A stretch of DNA of 64,000 nt. It comes from Chromatocurvus halotolerans (GTDB lineage Bacteria; Pseudomonadota; Gammaproteobacteria; Pseudomonadales; Halieaceae). A program made the position numbers and the translations under genes. Position 1 is the first letter of the stretch; every line of letters starts with the position of its first letter. The DNA lies in NCBI RefSeq assembly GCF_004340525.1, contig NZ_SLWX01000006.1, positions 1 to 64,000 of the forward strand, in the 5' to 3' direction. Under the pieces are notes generated by a model. That model did not search any database. It had not been told where the DNA came from and saw only the letters and a list, made by a program, of their open reading frames with translations. This document shows, in pieces, positions 17,004 through 25,536 of this stretch.

Positions 17004-18012
17004 CCTCACGGCATTGCGACCGCACCAGGTGGAGCTGCTGTCTCGCTTAGATGGTAACGCCCGCCGCAGCTATCTCGCCAGTGCGGCGGCTTGCACCGGT
17101 CTCCTGATTATCGTGCCGGTGCTGATCCTCGCACTCGGGCTCGAATACGCTTTGATGGCGCACACCATGAATGTGCTCCTGGACGTGGGCGGGCCGGACC
17201 AGCCGGTGACACTCCTGTCCTTGAGCTCTCTACTTGCCATTGTCGGACTAACCATCATCACCAAACAGTTGCAAGACACACGGTTGCATGACTGGCTCGC
17301 TCGGCTGGGGCTACTCGCTCTGATGGTTTTCATTATCGGGTTTGGTTTGATCGTCTCGCTGACCAGTTTCGAGATCGCCGCGTCGATGCTTTTCGATCCG
17401 GAGACCGGGCTCGATGCCATCGAGGCGTGGATCGACGGGGCCGGTACGACCGCCGATCCAGAGAGCATGGGCCTCAAGATCAAAGAGGCCTTTGGAGAGT
17501 TCGGCGGTGTTGTCGCTCTGATCATGGCATCCGTTGGCCTGGGAGGCGTGTTTTTTATCAGCATGCTGGTCAGTCACACCCTGATCGACCGGGGACTGAC
17601 GCTGACGAGTAATTTTATCCACGCGAGGGTGCACTACAGGGAGTCCAGCAACCTGCACGACGGGATCAACCGAAAGGCCGTTGCGCTTCAAGCTGCGCAG
17701 GCCGAGCACAACCGGCTGCAGGCCACCTCAAAATCACAAGTGGTCCATGAAGCCGTGGCGGATTTGGTGGTCGAGGCAGATAACGCTCTGGCCGAGGCTC
17801 GCTATGCACGGCGCTTGCTTGATCTGGTGAAGCAGGAAGACCGAGACGATCCCATTGGATCGATTGGCCTTTCCTTCCTCGGCATCAGCGAAGAGGCCTT
17901 CGCGATCGACACTGAAGCCTTCAAAGCGGAATTACAACGCATCGAGGTCGCCGCCAGCGAAGACAGGCTGAAAAAAATTGCAATCAACGTCGCCAAAGGC
18001 ATCTCAGGGTAG
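16990..18012 (+). CDS. four-helix membrane protein with cytoplasmic coiled-coil tail
   Basis: A 340-aa protein with four predicted transmembrane segments at about 36-58, 72-92, 104-134 and 172-195. A long hydrophilic, coiled-coil-prone tail (about 225-335) has repeated Ala/Glu/Gln/Leu stretches. No named family is recognised. The start at 16990 (MSKINL) overlaps the previous gene; the upstream extension in frame reads through that gene and is rejected. It is followed after 10 bases by the vWA gene, implying an envelope-located complex of three proteins. Confidence 0.65.
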   Translation: MSKINLTALRPHQVELLSRLDGNARRSYLASAAACTGLLIIVPVLILALGLEYALMAHTMNVLLDVGGPDQPVTLLSLSSLLAIVGLTIITKQLQDTRLHDWLARLGLLALMVFIIGFGLIVSLTSFEIAASMLFDPETGLDAIEAWIDGAGTTADPESMGLKIKEAFGEFGGVVALIMASVGLGGVFFISMLVSHTLIDRGLTLTSNFIHARVHYRESSNLHDGINRKAVALQAAQAEHNRLQATSKSQVVHEAVADLVVEADNALAEARYARRLLDLVKQEDRDDPIGSIGLSFLGISEEAFAIDTEAFKAELQRIEVAASEDRLKKIAINVAKGISG

Positions 18013-18022
18013 GAGGAGCAGC

Positions 18023-18703
18023 ATGAGGTTTTTAGCCAAATATATCTTCGCCGGTATCGTCGCCATTCTTGGCCCCCAAGGCGCGAGCATGGCCACTGCA
18101 CAGCAAGCCGTGATCGTCGGCCTCGATATTTCCAAGTCAAACGCTTTTATCACCGACCAAGCGGTCGCCAGCCGAGCCGCGTCGTATATGGCAGGCATAA
18201 TCGAAAGCCTGTCGCGTTCCGATGTCGTTCGTGTTCGCACCCTGGGCGATTACGGCATGCGAGCGAACCCACTCCGGCTTGATCTGGTCGTATCGCGCAA
18301 GACACCGGCCAGGAAAATCGCCGCTACCGTCCAACGGCTGGTCGAAGCGCTCCCCACCCTCGTCGCCGAAGGGCGCGTCCAAGCCTCCGGCACAACGCAG
18401 ATTTCCGCTTTCCTTATCGATGAGGCCCGCTCACTGGAATGCACCGGAAAGGCGGGCGGGTTTTATCTGCTTTCAGACGGCATCGAGGCGTCACAGGCCA
18501 CCAATCCAAAGGCGCTCACGAACGGCAAAACGGGGTTACCCACTCCGCCAACGGGCGTTCTGTCGAACTGTCAGCTCACGATGCTCGGCATCGGGGAGAC
18601 CGTAAATGGGGCCAATTCCGCACACACACGTAACCTGATCGCGGCGTGGCAAGCGTGGGCCGAACATGCTGGCGCTGATTTCATTCCAAAGCCGGTTTTT
18701 TAA
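18023..18703 (+). CDS. secreted von Willebrand factor A-like protein
   Basis: A 226-aa protein with an N-terminal signal peptide (hydrophobic 5-20, likely cleavage after ATA-Q near residue 26). The mature part resembles a vWA fold: the MIDAS motif DISKS (D35, S37, S39), a GTTQ threonine near 124-127, and YLLSDG near 149-154. vWA domains bind metal-dependent protein ligands, so this would act in the periplasm or at the surface as an adaptor. An AGGAGGAG site precedes the ATG. It is the third gene of the coupled set and could sense or present a partner to the membrane protein. Its function is unknown. Confidence 0.65.
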   Translation: MRFLAKYIFAGIVAILGPQGASMATAQQAVIVGLDISKSNAFITDQAVASRAASYMAGIIESLSRSDVVRVRTLGDYGMRANPLRLDLVVSRKTPARKIAATVQRLVEALPTLVAEGRVQASGTTQISAFLIDEARSLECTGKAGGFYLLSDGIEASQATNPKALTNGKTGLPTPPTGVLSNCQLTMLGIGETVNGANSAHTRNLIAAWQAWAEHAGADFIPKPVF

Positions 18704-18815
18704 GGGCAGCGGCAATGAATCGTGGAATATTCAGAAAAAAACAGACTGAAAGCCGCATAAATCCGGGGTTTATTTACTTTCTGGAAAGGTTTTTCTCAGA
18801 AAATGGAGGTGTAGG

Positions 18816-18837
18816 ACTGGTCTGTTAGTAGACCAGT
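18816..18837. promoter_or_regulatory. perfect 8-bp inverted repeat before the recombinase operon
   Basis: ACTGGTCT (18816-18823) and AGACCAGT (18830-18837) are separated by six bases, 12 bp before the ATG of the 80-aa ORF. No T-tract follows on this strand, so an operator or a translation-modulating hairpin is more likely than a terminator. Confidence 0.5.
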
Positions 18838-18849
18838 AAAGAAAAAATT

Positions 18850-19092
18850 ATGCAGGGTCTTGATGTAGAAAAATATCGTCCCTATGTGGACGGCTTCGAC
18901 TTGAGCCAGGAGCAACAGGATGAGCTGCTCAAGGCGATGTGGTCGATGCTCGAGACCTTTGTAGACAGATCTTTCGAGGAAGACCCAGTTCAGCATTTAC
19001 TGGGGACAGCTTCTGATTCGGATGGAAAGTCAAGAAATGATGAAGTAGATTCAGATGAGAAGTGGATAGATAAACGAGAGCCGAGACAATGA
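18850..19092 (+). CDS. small acidic protein coupled to the serine recombinase
   Basis: An 80-aa acidic protein starting MQGLDVEKYRPYV; its C-terminal third is rich in Asp, Glu and Ser. It has no recognised domain. The stop overlaps the recombinase ATG (ATGA), so it is co-translated with it. Small ORFs in this position often accompany large serine recombinases and may be directionality factors or regulators. That is inference from position and size only. Confidence 0.6.
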   Translation: MQGLDVEKYRPYVDGFDLSQEQQDELLKAMWSMLETFVDRSFEEDPVQHLLGTASDSDGKSRNDEVDSDEKWIDKREPRQ

Positions 19093-20639
19093 ACGAGTTG
19101 CTAAAACCCGCTGTTATTTATTGTCGCGTGTCGAGCGTCAATCAGACGCGACGCGGCGACGGACTGGCATCACAGGAGTCCAGATGCCGGGAATTCGCAA
19201 AATTCCGAAACTATGATGTGCTGGACGTCTTTACAGACGACATGACGGGGACTTCGGCGGATCGCCCCGGCCTCAAGAAAATGCTGGCGCTTCTGCGACG
19301 ACAGAGGAGCTCGGATATCTGTGTCATCATCGACGACATTACCCGCCTTGCCAGGGGCCTGAGCGTCCATCTGGAGCTGCGAGAAGCGCTTCGGGGGTTT
19401 GGCGCGACGCTTCTCTCCCCTTCCATGGAATTCAAGGACGATCCGGATTCAATGTTCGTCGAACATGTGCTCGCGAGTGTGTCTGAGCACCATTCCGGGA
19501 AAAACCGCGATCAGACGATTTCCCGCATGCGCGGACGCATGCTCAACGGTCACTGGCCATTCAATCCGCCGGTTGGATACACATGGGCAAAGCTGCCTGA
19601 GCATGGGAAGACCTATGTTCGGGATGAGCCGGTTGCTTCCATACTTCAAGAAGCACTTGAAGGCTTTGCGAACGGGCGTTTCGAGACACAGGCGGAGGTA
19701 AGGAGGTTTCTGGAAGCGCAACCCGCATTCCCAAAGAACCGGAAAACCGGGAAGCTGACCAATCAGCGCGTCAAGGATGTGCTGACTCAACGGCTTTACG
19801 CTGGCTATATTGAATACCCAAAGTGGAACGTCAGCCTTCGTAAAGCCCAGTTTGACCCCATCATCAGCTTCGAAGTGTTTCAGCGCATTCAGGATCGGCT
19901 GAACGGTCGCCCCAAGGCACCAGCTCGCAAAGACATCAGCGTCGATTTCCCCTTACGGGGATTCGTCCTTTGCGATGAATGCGAGAAGCCGTTGACGGCG
20001 TGCTGGTCCAAGGGCCGTAAAAAGCACTATCCCTACTACTACTGCGTAACGTCAGGCTGCGAGAGCCGTGGCAAGTCAGTCCGCAAGGAAACAATTGAAG
20101 CAGAGTTCGACGATCTGCTCGCCGATGCCAAGCCGACACAAAGGCTTTTCGATCTTGCGGGGGCAATGTTCCGTGATATGTGGGATCAGAGGATTCAGCG
20201 CGTAGGTGAACGCAAGCAGGCTATGCAGCGACAGCTTTCAAAGATTGAGAGCCAGGTCGAGAGCATCGTTGATCGAATTGTGAGCACCGAGAATGCGCGA
20301 GTTGTCGAAACCTACGAAAAGCGACTGGCGCGCCTGGATGCGGACAAGATCGTTCTCAACGAAAAGATCGAAAAAGCCGGTAAGCCGGTCGATACCTTCG
20401 AGGAGTCGTTTCGAACCGCTCTGTCGTTTCTCGGAAACCCGCAGAAAATCTGGCGTTCCGGGCGATTCGAGGATCAGCGGGCAGTGCTCAGGTTGACCTT
20501 TGCGGACAACTTAAAATATGCCCCAAAAAAGGGTTTTCGAACCGCTAATTTATCCTTACCTTTCAAGCTCTTACGGGATTTTTCAGTCGCGAAAAATGGA
20601 GTGGCGCGCCTGAGAGGATTCGAACCTCTGACCACCTGA
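19089..20639 (+). CDS. large serine recombinase (integrase of the island)
   Basis: A 516-aa site-specific recombinase. The N-terminal resolvase domain has YCRVSS with catalytic Ser15 and the IDDITRLARG arginine region. A recombinase domain (about 150-260) follows, then a zinc ribbon with CDEC and a C-x4-C pair (about 297-325), and a coiled coil (about 370-440). It should integrate and excise the island. The final codons (ending RLRGFEPLTT) are read from the tRNA-Arg gene, 38 bp overlapping, so the C-terminus was probably set by integration. Tyrosine recombinases are the usual tRNA-targeting enzymes, which makes this noteworthy. Confidence 0.93.
   Translation: MNELLKPAVIYCRVSSVNQTRRGDGLASQESRCREFAKFRNYDVLDVFTDDMTGTSADRPGLKKMLALLRRQRSSDICVIIDDITRLARGLSVHLELREALRGFGATLLSPSMEFKDDPDSMFVEHVLASVSEHHSGKNRDQTISRMRGRMLNGHWPFNPPVGYTWAKLPEHGKTYVRDEPVASILQEALEGFANGRFETQAEVRRFLEAQPAFPKNRKTGKLTNQRVKDVLTQRLYAGYIEYPKWNVSLRKAQFDPIISFEVFQRIQDRLNGRPKAPARKDISVDFPLRGFVLCDECEKPLTACWSKGRKKHYPYYYCVTSGCESRGKSVRKETIEAEFDDLLADAKPTQRLFDLAGAMFRDMWDQRIQRVGERKQAMQRQLSKIESQVESIVDRIVSTENARVVETYEKRLARLDADKIVLNEKIEKAGKPVDTFEESFRTALSFLGNPQKIWRSGRFEDQRAVLRLTFADNLKYAPKKGFRTANLSLPFKLLRDFSVAKNGVARLRGFEPLTT
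20602..20639. other. presumed attachment site junction (island / chromosome)
   Basis: The 38 bp shared by the recombinase 3' end and the tRNA-Arg 3' half mark the right end of the island. Genes to the left are defence and mobility genes; genes to the right are housekeeping. The matching copy at the other end of the island should lie left of the window. Confidence 0.7.
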
Positions 20640-20678
20640 TTCGTAGTCAGGTACTCTATCCAGCTGAGCTACAGGCGC
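20602..20678 (-). tRNA. tRNA-Arg (anticodon ACG)
   Basis: A 77-nt tRNA on the minus strand. The acceptor GCGCCTG pairs with CAGGCGC, the discriminator is G and CCA is encoded. The anticodon stem CCTGA/TCAGG encloses the loop CTACGAA with anticodon ACG. The T loop is GGTTCGAATCC. It is intact and has its own strong promoter. Its 3' half overlaps the end of the island's recombinase gene and is the presumed attachment site. Confidence 0.97.
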
Positions 20679-20689
20679 GCAGGGTCGCC

Positions 20690-20718
20690 ACTATAGGGAG
20701 ACCAAAAGCCCAAGTCAA
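20690..20718 (-). promoter_or_regulatory. sigma70 promoter of tRNA-Arg
   Basis: On the minus strand TTGACT (20713-20718) and TATAGT (20690-20695) are separated by exactly 17 bp, a near-consensus promoter about 12 bp upstream of the mature tRNA 5' end. It reads toward the island. Confidence 0.85.
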
Positions 20719-20735
20719 GGCCTCCGGGTGCCTGC

Positions 20736-23700
20736 TCATCGCACTCTGGCCGCGCCACCATCCAGCATGCCGGCGTGGGTCAGCAGGTTCTGCATAAGAG
20801 ACCGCAGTCGCTCGGAAACATCCTCGAGTTCAGCCAGGGCACCTGCGTCCAGTAGCCCCGCGGCATCGCGGAAAGCCGCGCACAGATATTGTGCCAGCAC
20901 GTGTACCCTGCGATGCAGCCGCCGCAGTTCAGTCAGCGTAGCACGCGACAGGTGACTGTCCGGGAGGGCCTCAATCCAGGTCGTAAAACGACAGTCCGCC
21001 TCATCCAGCGGCGGGGGTCGCGTTGTCCGCCCGCTCAGGTACGCCTGGACGCCGGCAATCCACGCCCGATGACGGACTTCCGCGTGCAGCAGCGCGGCGC
21101 CCATGGTGTTGACCGGCGCCAGTTCCGTCCAGGTGGGGTCGGGACGCCACTGAAAGATCCATCGGTGCAGTTCGGCAATCGGCATTGGCCTTGCAATACC
21201 ATAGCCCTGCACGGCAGCGCAGCCAAGGCGAAGCAGCAGAGCCGCATGATCTGCAGTCTCCACACCTTCGGCGACCACATCAATGCCAAAGGCCTCACCC
21301 AGATCGATCACGCCGCGGACGATCGCCAGGTCATCGGGGTCTGTCAGCATGTCACGGACGAAGCCGGCATCAATCTTGATCTCGTCCAGCGGAAGAATCT
21401 TGAGGTAATGCAGAGAGGAATATCCCGTGCCGAAATCGTCGAGCGCAAAGCGCACACCGAGACCGCGACATTTTTCCATGGTCATCACCGCCTGATCCAT
21501 GTCGGGAATCAGGCTGCTTTCCAGCACTTCCAGTCGCAGCACGCCATCGGGCAGATCCCGGTGCTGCGACATGACGGCGGCGAGACGGCCGGCGAAATCG
21601 CCGCTTAGCAGGTGGACAGCATCCAGGTTGACGCTGAGGCCAATGCGCACATCCGGAAGATCGCGGTAAAGTCCGGCAAAGTCGTCAAGCGCCTGACGCA
21701 GCACCCACTCCCCCAGCTTCACCGCGAGCCTGTCCTCGTTGACGGCGAGGTGAAGGAATTCACCGGGTGCCAACAATCCCTGCTCGGGATGCTGCCAGCG
21801 AACCAGGGCCTCGACACCGGTTGTCACGCCAGCGCGCAGATCCACTTTCGGCTGGTAGTGCAGGAGCAGTTCATTGTTGTCAATTGCCCGCGACAGTCTG
21901 TCGACATGCCGGCGGCGCTGCTTCTCGGTCTCGTCGAGCGCACTGTCGAAATACACGACGCGATTCTTTCCCGCGTGCTTCGCTTCATACATCGCCTGAT
22001 CCGCCTGTCGCAGAAGCTGATCCGCATCCAGCGCCACATCGCCCTGGGGAAAGAAGCTCACCCCCATGCTCGCCGAGACTCGCAGACTGTGCCCGCCTAC
22101 CTCAATGGGCTCGGCCATGGCCATTGCCAGACGCGTGAAAAAATCGTCCAGCACGCCGCTTTCCGGAAGGTCGAGTAACAGGAGAACAAACTCGTCGCCG
22201 CCCATTCTGGAAACGGTGTCCGATTCGCGCACAAGCGACCTGAGGCGCGCGCCAGCCGCAACCAGCAATCCGTCACCGATGCTGTGACCATAGGTATCGT
22301 TGATACTCTTGAAGCCGTCCAGGTCGATAAAGCAGACAGCGACGGGCTGGCCTCGGCGCACCGCGAGAGACATCGCCTGACGCAGACGATCAGCCAGCAG
22401 CGTGCGATTCGCCAGGCCGGTCAGTGCATCGTAAAACGCGGTGTACTCCAGCTGTTGCTGATAGTGCTTCTGTGCCGTGATGTCGGAAAAAAGGCCGACG
22501 AGGTTGGCCACGCCCCCATCCGCACCGACAATGGCGCTAACCGTGAGAAAGGCCTCGAATCGCCCGCCGTCAGAGCGCCGGCTTGGCAGCTCGCCGGTCC
22601 AGAACCCCTGTTCGGACAATGCACGCCACATGTCCTCATAGCGTGCCGCAGAGGCGGCACCGGCGACCAGAAAGTCCAGCGGTCTGCCCAGGGCGTCCCT
22701 GTCGTCATAGCCGGTGATTGCCGTGAACGCAGCATTGATCTCGACGATGCGCCGTTCCCCGTCGAGAATGAATATCGCCTCGTGGCTGTGGGTGAATACG
22801 CTCGCCCACAGCTCCAGTCGGGCCCGCGCCGCCCGCTGCGCCGTCATGTCGATATCGATGCAGTACATTTCACACTCGCCGCGGCTGTTGACCTGCAGCG
22901 CGTGACTTGAGTAAACCGACACTGCGGAACCATCCCGCCGCTGCAGCGTCAATTCGCCGGAATCGACCGCCGGCCCGCCGGAAAGCCAGCGCAACGCGCC
23001 CCTCTCGACATCGTCTCGCAGTGTCTCGGGGATGATGAGATCGAGCAGTGACTGTCCTATCGCCTCCTCCGCTTTCCAGCCGTAAATCAGCTCACTTCCC
23101 CGGTTCCAGAAAATCAGCCTGAGGTCACGATCGTAGCCCTGCACCGCGATGTTGGGGATGTCCTCCAGCAGTCGGCGGAAACGCTGCTCGCTGCTCGCCA
23201 GCGCAATTTCCGCCTGCTTGCGGGCGCTATCGTCCATGAGAATGCCATGGATTGCCTGGACCTCACCGTGGTCGTCGCGCACCAGCCAGGTATGGTCGTC
23301 AATCCAGATGTAGCTGCCGTCGCGCCGGTAAAGCCGATAGGTCTGTCGATATTCGTCAGGTCCATGGTGGACATGCGCTGCCACGGCCGCTTCGATTGCG
23401 GGCAGATCATCGGGATGGATGAGATCGCTGTACAGAATCTCGCCGGCAATGAACTCTTCGGCGGTATAACCTAGCTGACGGATGTTATCGCTGGCGTATT
23501 CGAGGGGCCATCCCGGTTCATTGCGCCAGACAACCGCAACGGCAGGGGAGAGTTCGACGATGTCCGACAGCTGCTGCAGGCGCTGGCGTGTCTCCTCATG
23601 CAGCCAGAGATTGACCAGCATCTGCGCAAAAACCTGCAGAAGGCGCAGTTCCTGCCCACTGTAGTCGCGCTGGCGGCGCACGGCGTCGAACCCACAGAAG

Positions 23701-24149
23701 CCGATGCATTCGCCCTCCTGCAGCATGGGTACCATCGCCGTGCTGAGGATCTGTTGATGCTCCAGAACACGCCGGATAGGCCTGTCACCCAATGCCTGCA
23801 CATCCTCCACCACCACGGGCTCACCGCGCCGATGCAGGTCCACCCACTCCCCCAGCGTGGCGGTGTCGACGACTGCCTCTGCCGCGAGTTGCGGACTGAT
23901 ACCGGGGGCACACCATTCGTGAGAATAGACAGCGCGACCCTGTGGGAAATCGTAAAGAAAGATATAGCCGCGATCGGCGCCGACAAACGCAGCAATCTGA
24001 CCCAGCGCGTGGTCGACAACCTCGGAAAGCGGTGTGTCGGGGCGGTGGATCAGGGTCGTGGCGAGTCGCGCCAGCAGTTCGCTGAGTCGAATCTCGTAAT
24101 CCGGGTGCGCTGCGCGACCCGAATCCACCCCTCGATCGCGCGGACTCAT
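20736..24149 (-). CDS. GAF-PAS-PAS-PAS-GGDEF-EAL-CZB cyclic-di-GMP protein
   Basis: A 1137-aa cytoplasmic signalling protein. In order: GAF (about 20-190), three PAS domains (about 200-315, 320-445, 450-565), GGDEF with intact MGGDEF (649-654) and an RESD inhibitory-site motif just before it, EAL with EALVRW (780-785), and a C-terminal CZB-like zinc-binding domain (about 1065-1125: HRAW, CRFTTW, LHRRVH). Both catalytic motifs are intact, so it may make and degrade cyclic-di-GMP according to ligand or zinc status. The start at 24149 (MSPRDRG) has GAGGT upstream and is preferred over a TTG at 24194. It is convergent with the tRNA region and is chromosomal. Confidence 0.9.
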   Translation of the reverse strand: MSPRDRGVDSGRAAHPDYEIRLSELLARLATTLIHRPDTPLSEVVDHALGQIAAFVGADRGYIFLYDFPQGRAVYSHEWCAPGISPQLAAEAVVDTATLGEWVDLHRRGEPVVVEDVQALGDRPIRRVLEHQQILSTAMVPMLQEGECIGFCGFDAVRRQRDYSGQELRLLQVFAQMLVNLWLHEETRQRLQQLSDIVELSPAVAVVWRNEPGWPLEYASDNIRQLGYTAEEFIAGEILYSDLIHPDDLPAIEAAVAAHVHHGPDEYRQTYRLYRRDGSYIWIDDHTWLVRDDHGEVQAIHGILMDDSARKQAEIALASSEQRFRRLLEDIPNIAVQGYDRDLRLIFWNRGSELIYGWKAEEAIGQSLLDLIIPETLRDDVERGALRWLSGGPAVDSGELTLQRRDGSAVSVYSSHALQVNSRGECEMYCIDIDMTAQRAARARLELWASVFTHSHEAIFILDGERRIVEINAAFTAITGYDDRDALGRPLDFLVAGAASAARYEDMWRALSEQGFWTGELPSRRSDGGRFEAFLTVSAIVGADGGVANLVGLFSDITAQKHYQQQLEYTAFYDALTGLANRTLLADRLRQAMSLAVRRGQPVAVCFIDLDGFKSINDTYGHSIGDGLLVAAGARLRSLVRESDTVSRMGGDEFVLLLLDLPESGVLDDFFTRLAMAMAEPIEVGGHSLRVSASMGVSFFPQGDVALDADQLLRQADQAMYEAKHAGKNRVVYFDSALDETEKQRRRHVDRLSRAIDNNELLLHYQPKVDLRAGVTTGVEALVRWQHPEQGLLAPGEFLHLAVNEDRLAVKLGEWVLRQALDDFAGLYRDLPDVRIGLSVNLDAVHLLSGDFAGRLAAVMSQHRDLPDGVLRLEVLESSLIPDMDQAVMTMEKCRGLGVRFALDDFGTGYSSLHYLKILPLDEIKIDAGFVRDMLTDPDDLAIVRGVIDLGEAFGIDVVAEGVETADHAALLLRLGCAAVQGYGIARPMPIAELHRWIFQWRPDPTWTELAPVNTMGAALLHAEVRHRAWIAGVQAYLSGRTTRPPPLDEADCRFTTWIEALPDSHLSRATLTELRRLHRRVHVLAQYLCAAFRDAAGLLDAGALAELEDVSERLRSLMQNLLTHAGMLDGGAARVR

Positions 24150-24226
24150 GGTTACCTCATGCCTTTCCGCGTCGTGAAACGCGGACTGTCGCAAGGGCGG
24201 TCAGGCCACATGGCCGCCTGTGCGGG

Positions 24227-24664
24227 TCAGGGCTGAAGGAACCCTGACTCCGACGAAAAGAACAGCCGTAGTGGCGTTTTCGGCGCTCCCTTGAAATGCA
24301 CGAGCAGGCCGTAGAAATTGTTGTCGTAATCGTCAACCCACTCATACTCGAACTCAGGCAGCAAATTCTTGAACTCGAACTCCTGCGGCCGTTGCCCCAC
24401 CACGCGCACTTCTTCCATATCCATCACATCAGCCATGCGCACTTTGGGAATGGCGATCTGCAGGTGCGTCGCGCCGCTATCATCCTGTGTGACTTCCCTC
24501 ACCTGAATACCGGTATCGGCATCCTGGAAACCTCTCACCATTTCAATCCAGTTGGTCTGCAGCAGATCATCGCCGCGGGCGCCCAGCGCCACGACCAGCA
24601 GCAGCGGTGCGACGGCCGCGAGAAAAGTCGCGGACCGCATTGTTTTCGTAATGGTTAAACTCAT
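24227..24664 (-). CDS. exported hypothetical protein, 145 aa
   Basis: An unrecognised small protein with a signal peptide (hydrophobic 12-27, likely cleavage after ALGARG). The mature part is acidic with aromatic-rich segments (EFEYEWVDDYDNNFYG). It lies between the GGDEF/EAL gene and a permease gene on the same strand. The ATG at 24664 has GAGGT 11 nt upstream. An internal Met at position 9 is an alternative start. No function can be given. Confidence 0.6.
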   Translation of the reverse strand: MSLTITKTMRSATFLAAVAPLLLVVALGARGDDLLQTNWIEMVRGFQDADTGIQVREVTQDDSGATHLQIAIPKVRMADVMDMEEVRVVGQRPQEFEFKNLLPEFEYEWVDDYDNNFYGLLVHFKGAPKTPLRLFFSSESGFLQP

Positions 24665-24729
24665 CGTTTCAACACCTCATGGTTGTCGCAGCGCAGACCG
24701 GCTTAAAGAAGCACAGAAGTGCGGCGTTA

Positions 24730-25521
24730 TCAATAGCCCAGAAAAATCCTCGCCAGACCGGCGAGACTGACTGCCAGCAGCCCGCCACCCAGGACGCGGA
24801 AAAACATCGACGTCTCGGCACGCAGCGTAAAGCGATGAAACCGAAGCCCCAGCACGTGGCCGACGGCCGCACAGGGCAGCAGCCACAAGTGATGTTCCCA
24901 CTGCAGATCGACACCGCTGATCACAAATGCCGCGAGCTTGATGCCAACCAGAATAAACCAGAGCACAAATAGCGTATCGCGCAGCTGTTCTCGTCGAACC
25001 CGACTGGCGGCCACCGGCACGACCAGCGGAGCAGCTACCAGCGACGTACCGCTGACATACCCCCCGATAATCATGAACAGTGCATCCACCCGCCGGCTGC
25101 CGCTGCGGAAGGGCCGATTCAGAATGTAGCTGACCGCGTAGATCGATACCAGCGCAAAGATGAAGGCGCTAACCACATCTGCCGGCAGGGTTATCACCCC
25201 TGCCACGCCAATCAGCTTCGGCACCAGCATCAGCGGCAGCGCGTAGCGCAAAAACGCCCAGTTGACCGTATCCGCTGGCGTGTTCTGGTCGGCCTCCCGC
25301 CGGCGACGCGCTTCCCACTTCGCTAAGCCGATAGTCAAGGCTGAGAAGAAAAGCAGATGCACCGCGATGATCGGCAGGAAGACAAGAGGCGCATTCAGCA
25401 ATATCAGAAGAAACGGCAGCGTGAGGACCGCGCCGCCGAATCCGAGTCCTGACCGCACGAAACCGCTCCAGACGAACAACAGGCCGATACAGGCATATTG
25501 CCAGACCTCGAGGTCAGCCAC
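24730..25521 (-). CDS. TauE/SafE-family membrane permease
   Basis: A 263-aa protein with about eight transmembrane segments and the TauE/SafE pattern: an N-terminal GxGFGGAVLTLPFLL helix and a repeat half around GGYVSGTSLVAAPLVV (about 150-170). Family members export or import organosulfonates, sulfite or related anions. The substrate is not evident here. GTG is the start. No sulfur genes are adjacent. Confidence 0.85.
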   Translation of the reverse strand: MADLEVWQYACIGLLFVWSGFVRSGLGFGGAVLTLPFLLILLNAPLVFLPIIAVHLLFFSALTIGLAKWEARRRREADQNTPADTVNWAFLRYALPLMLVPKLIGVAGVITLPADVVSAFIFALVSIYAVSYILNRPFRSGSRRVDALFMIIGGYVSGTSLVAAPLVVPVAASRVRREQLRDTLFVLWFILVGIKLAAFVISGVDLQWEHHLWLLPCAAVGHVLGLRFHRFTLRAETSMFFRVLGGGLLAVSLAGLARIFLGY

Positions 25522-25536
25522 CGGGCGCGCTCGCGT

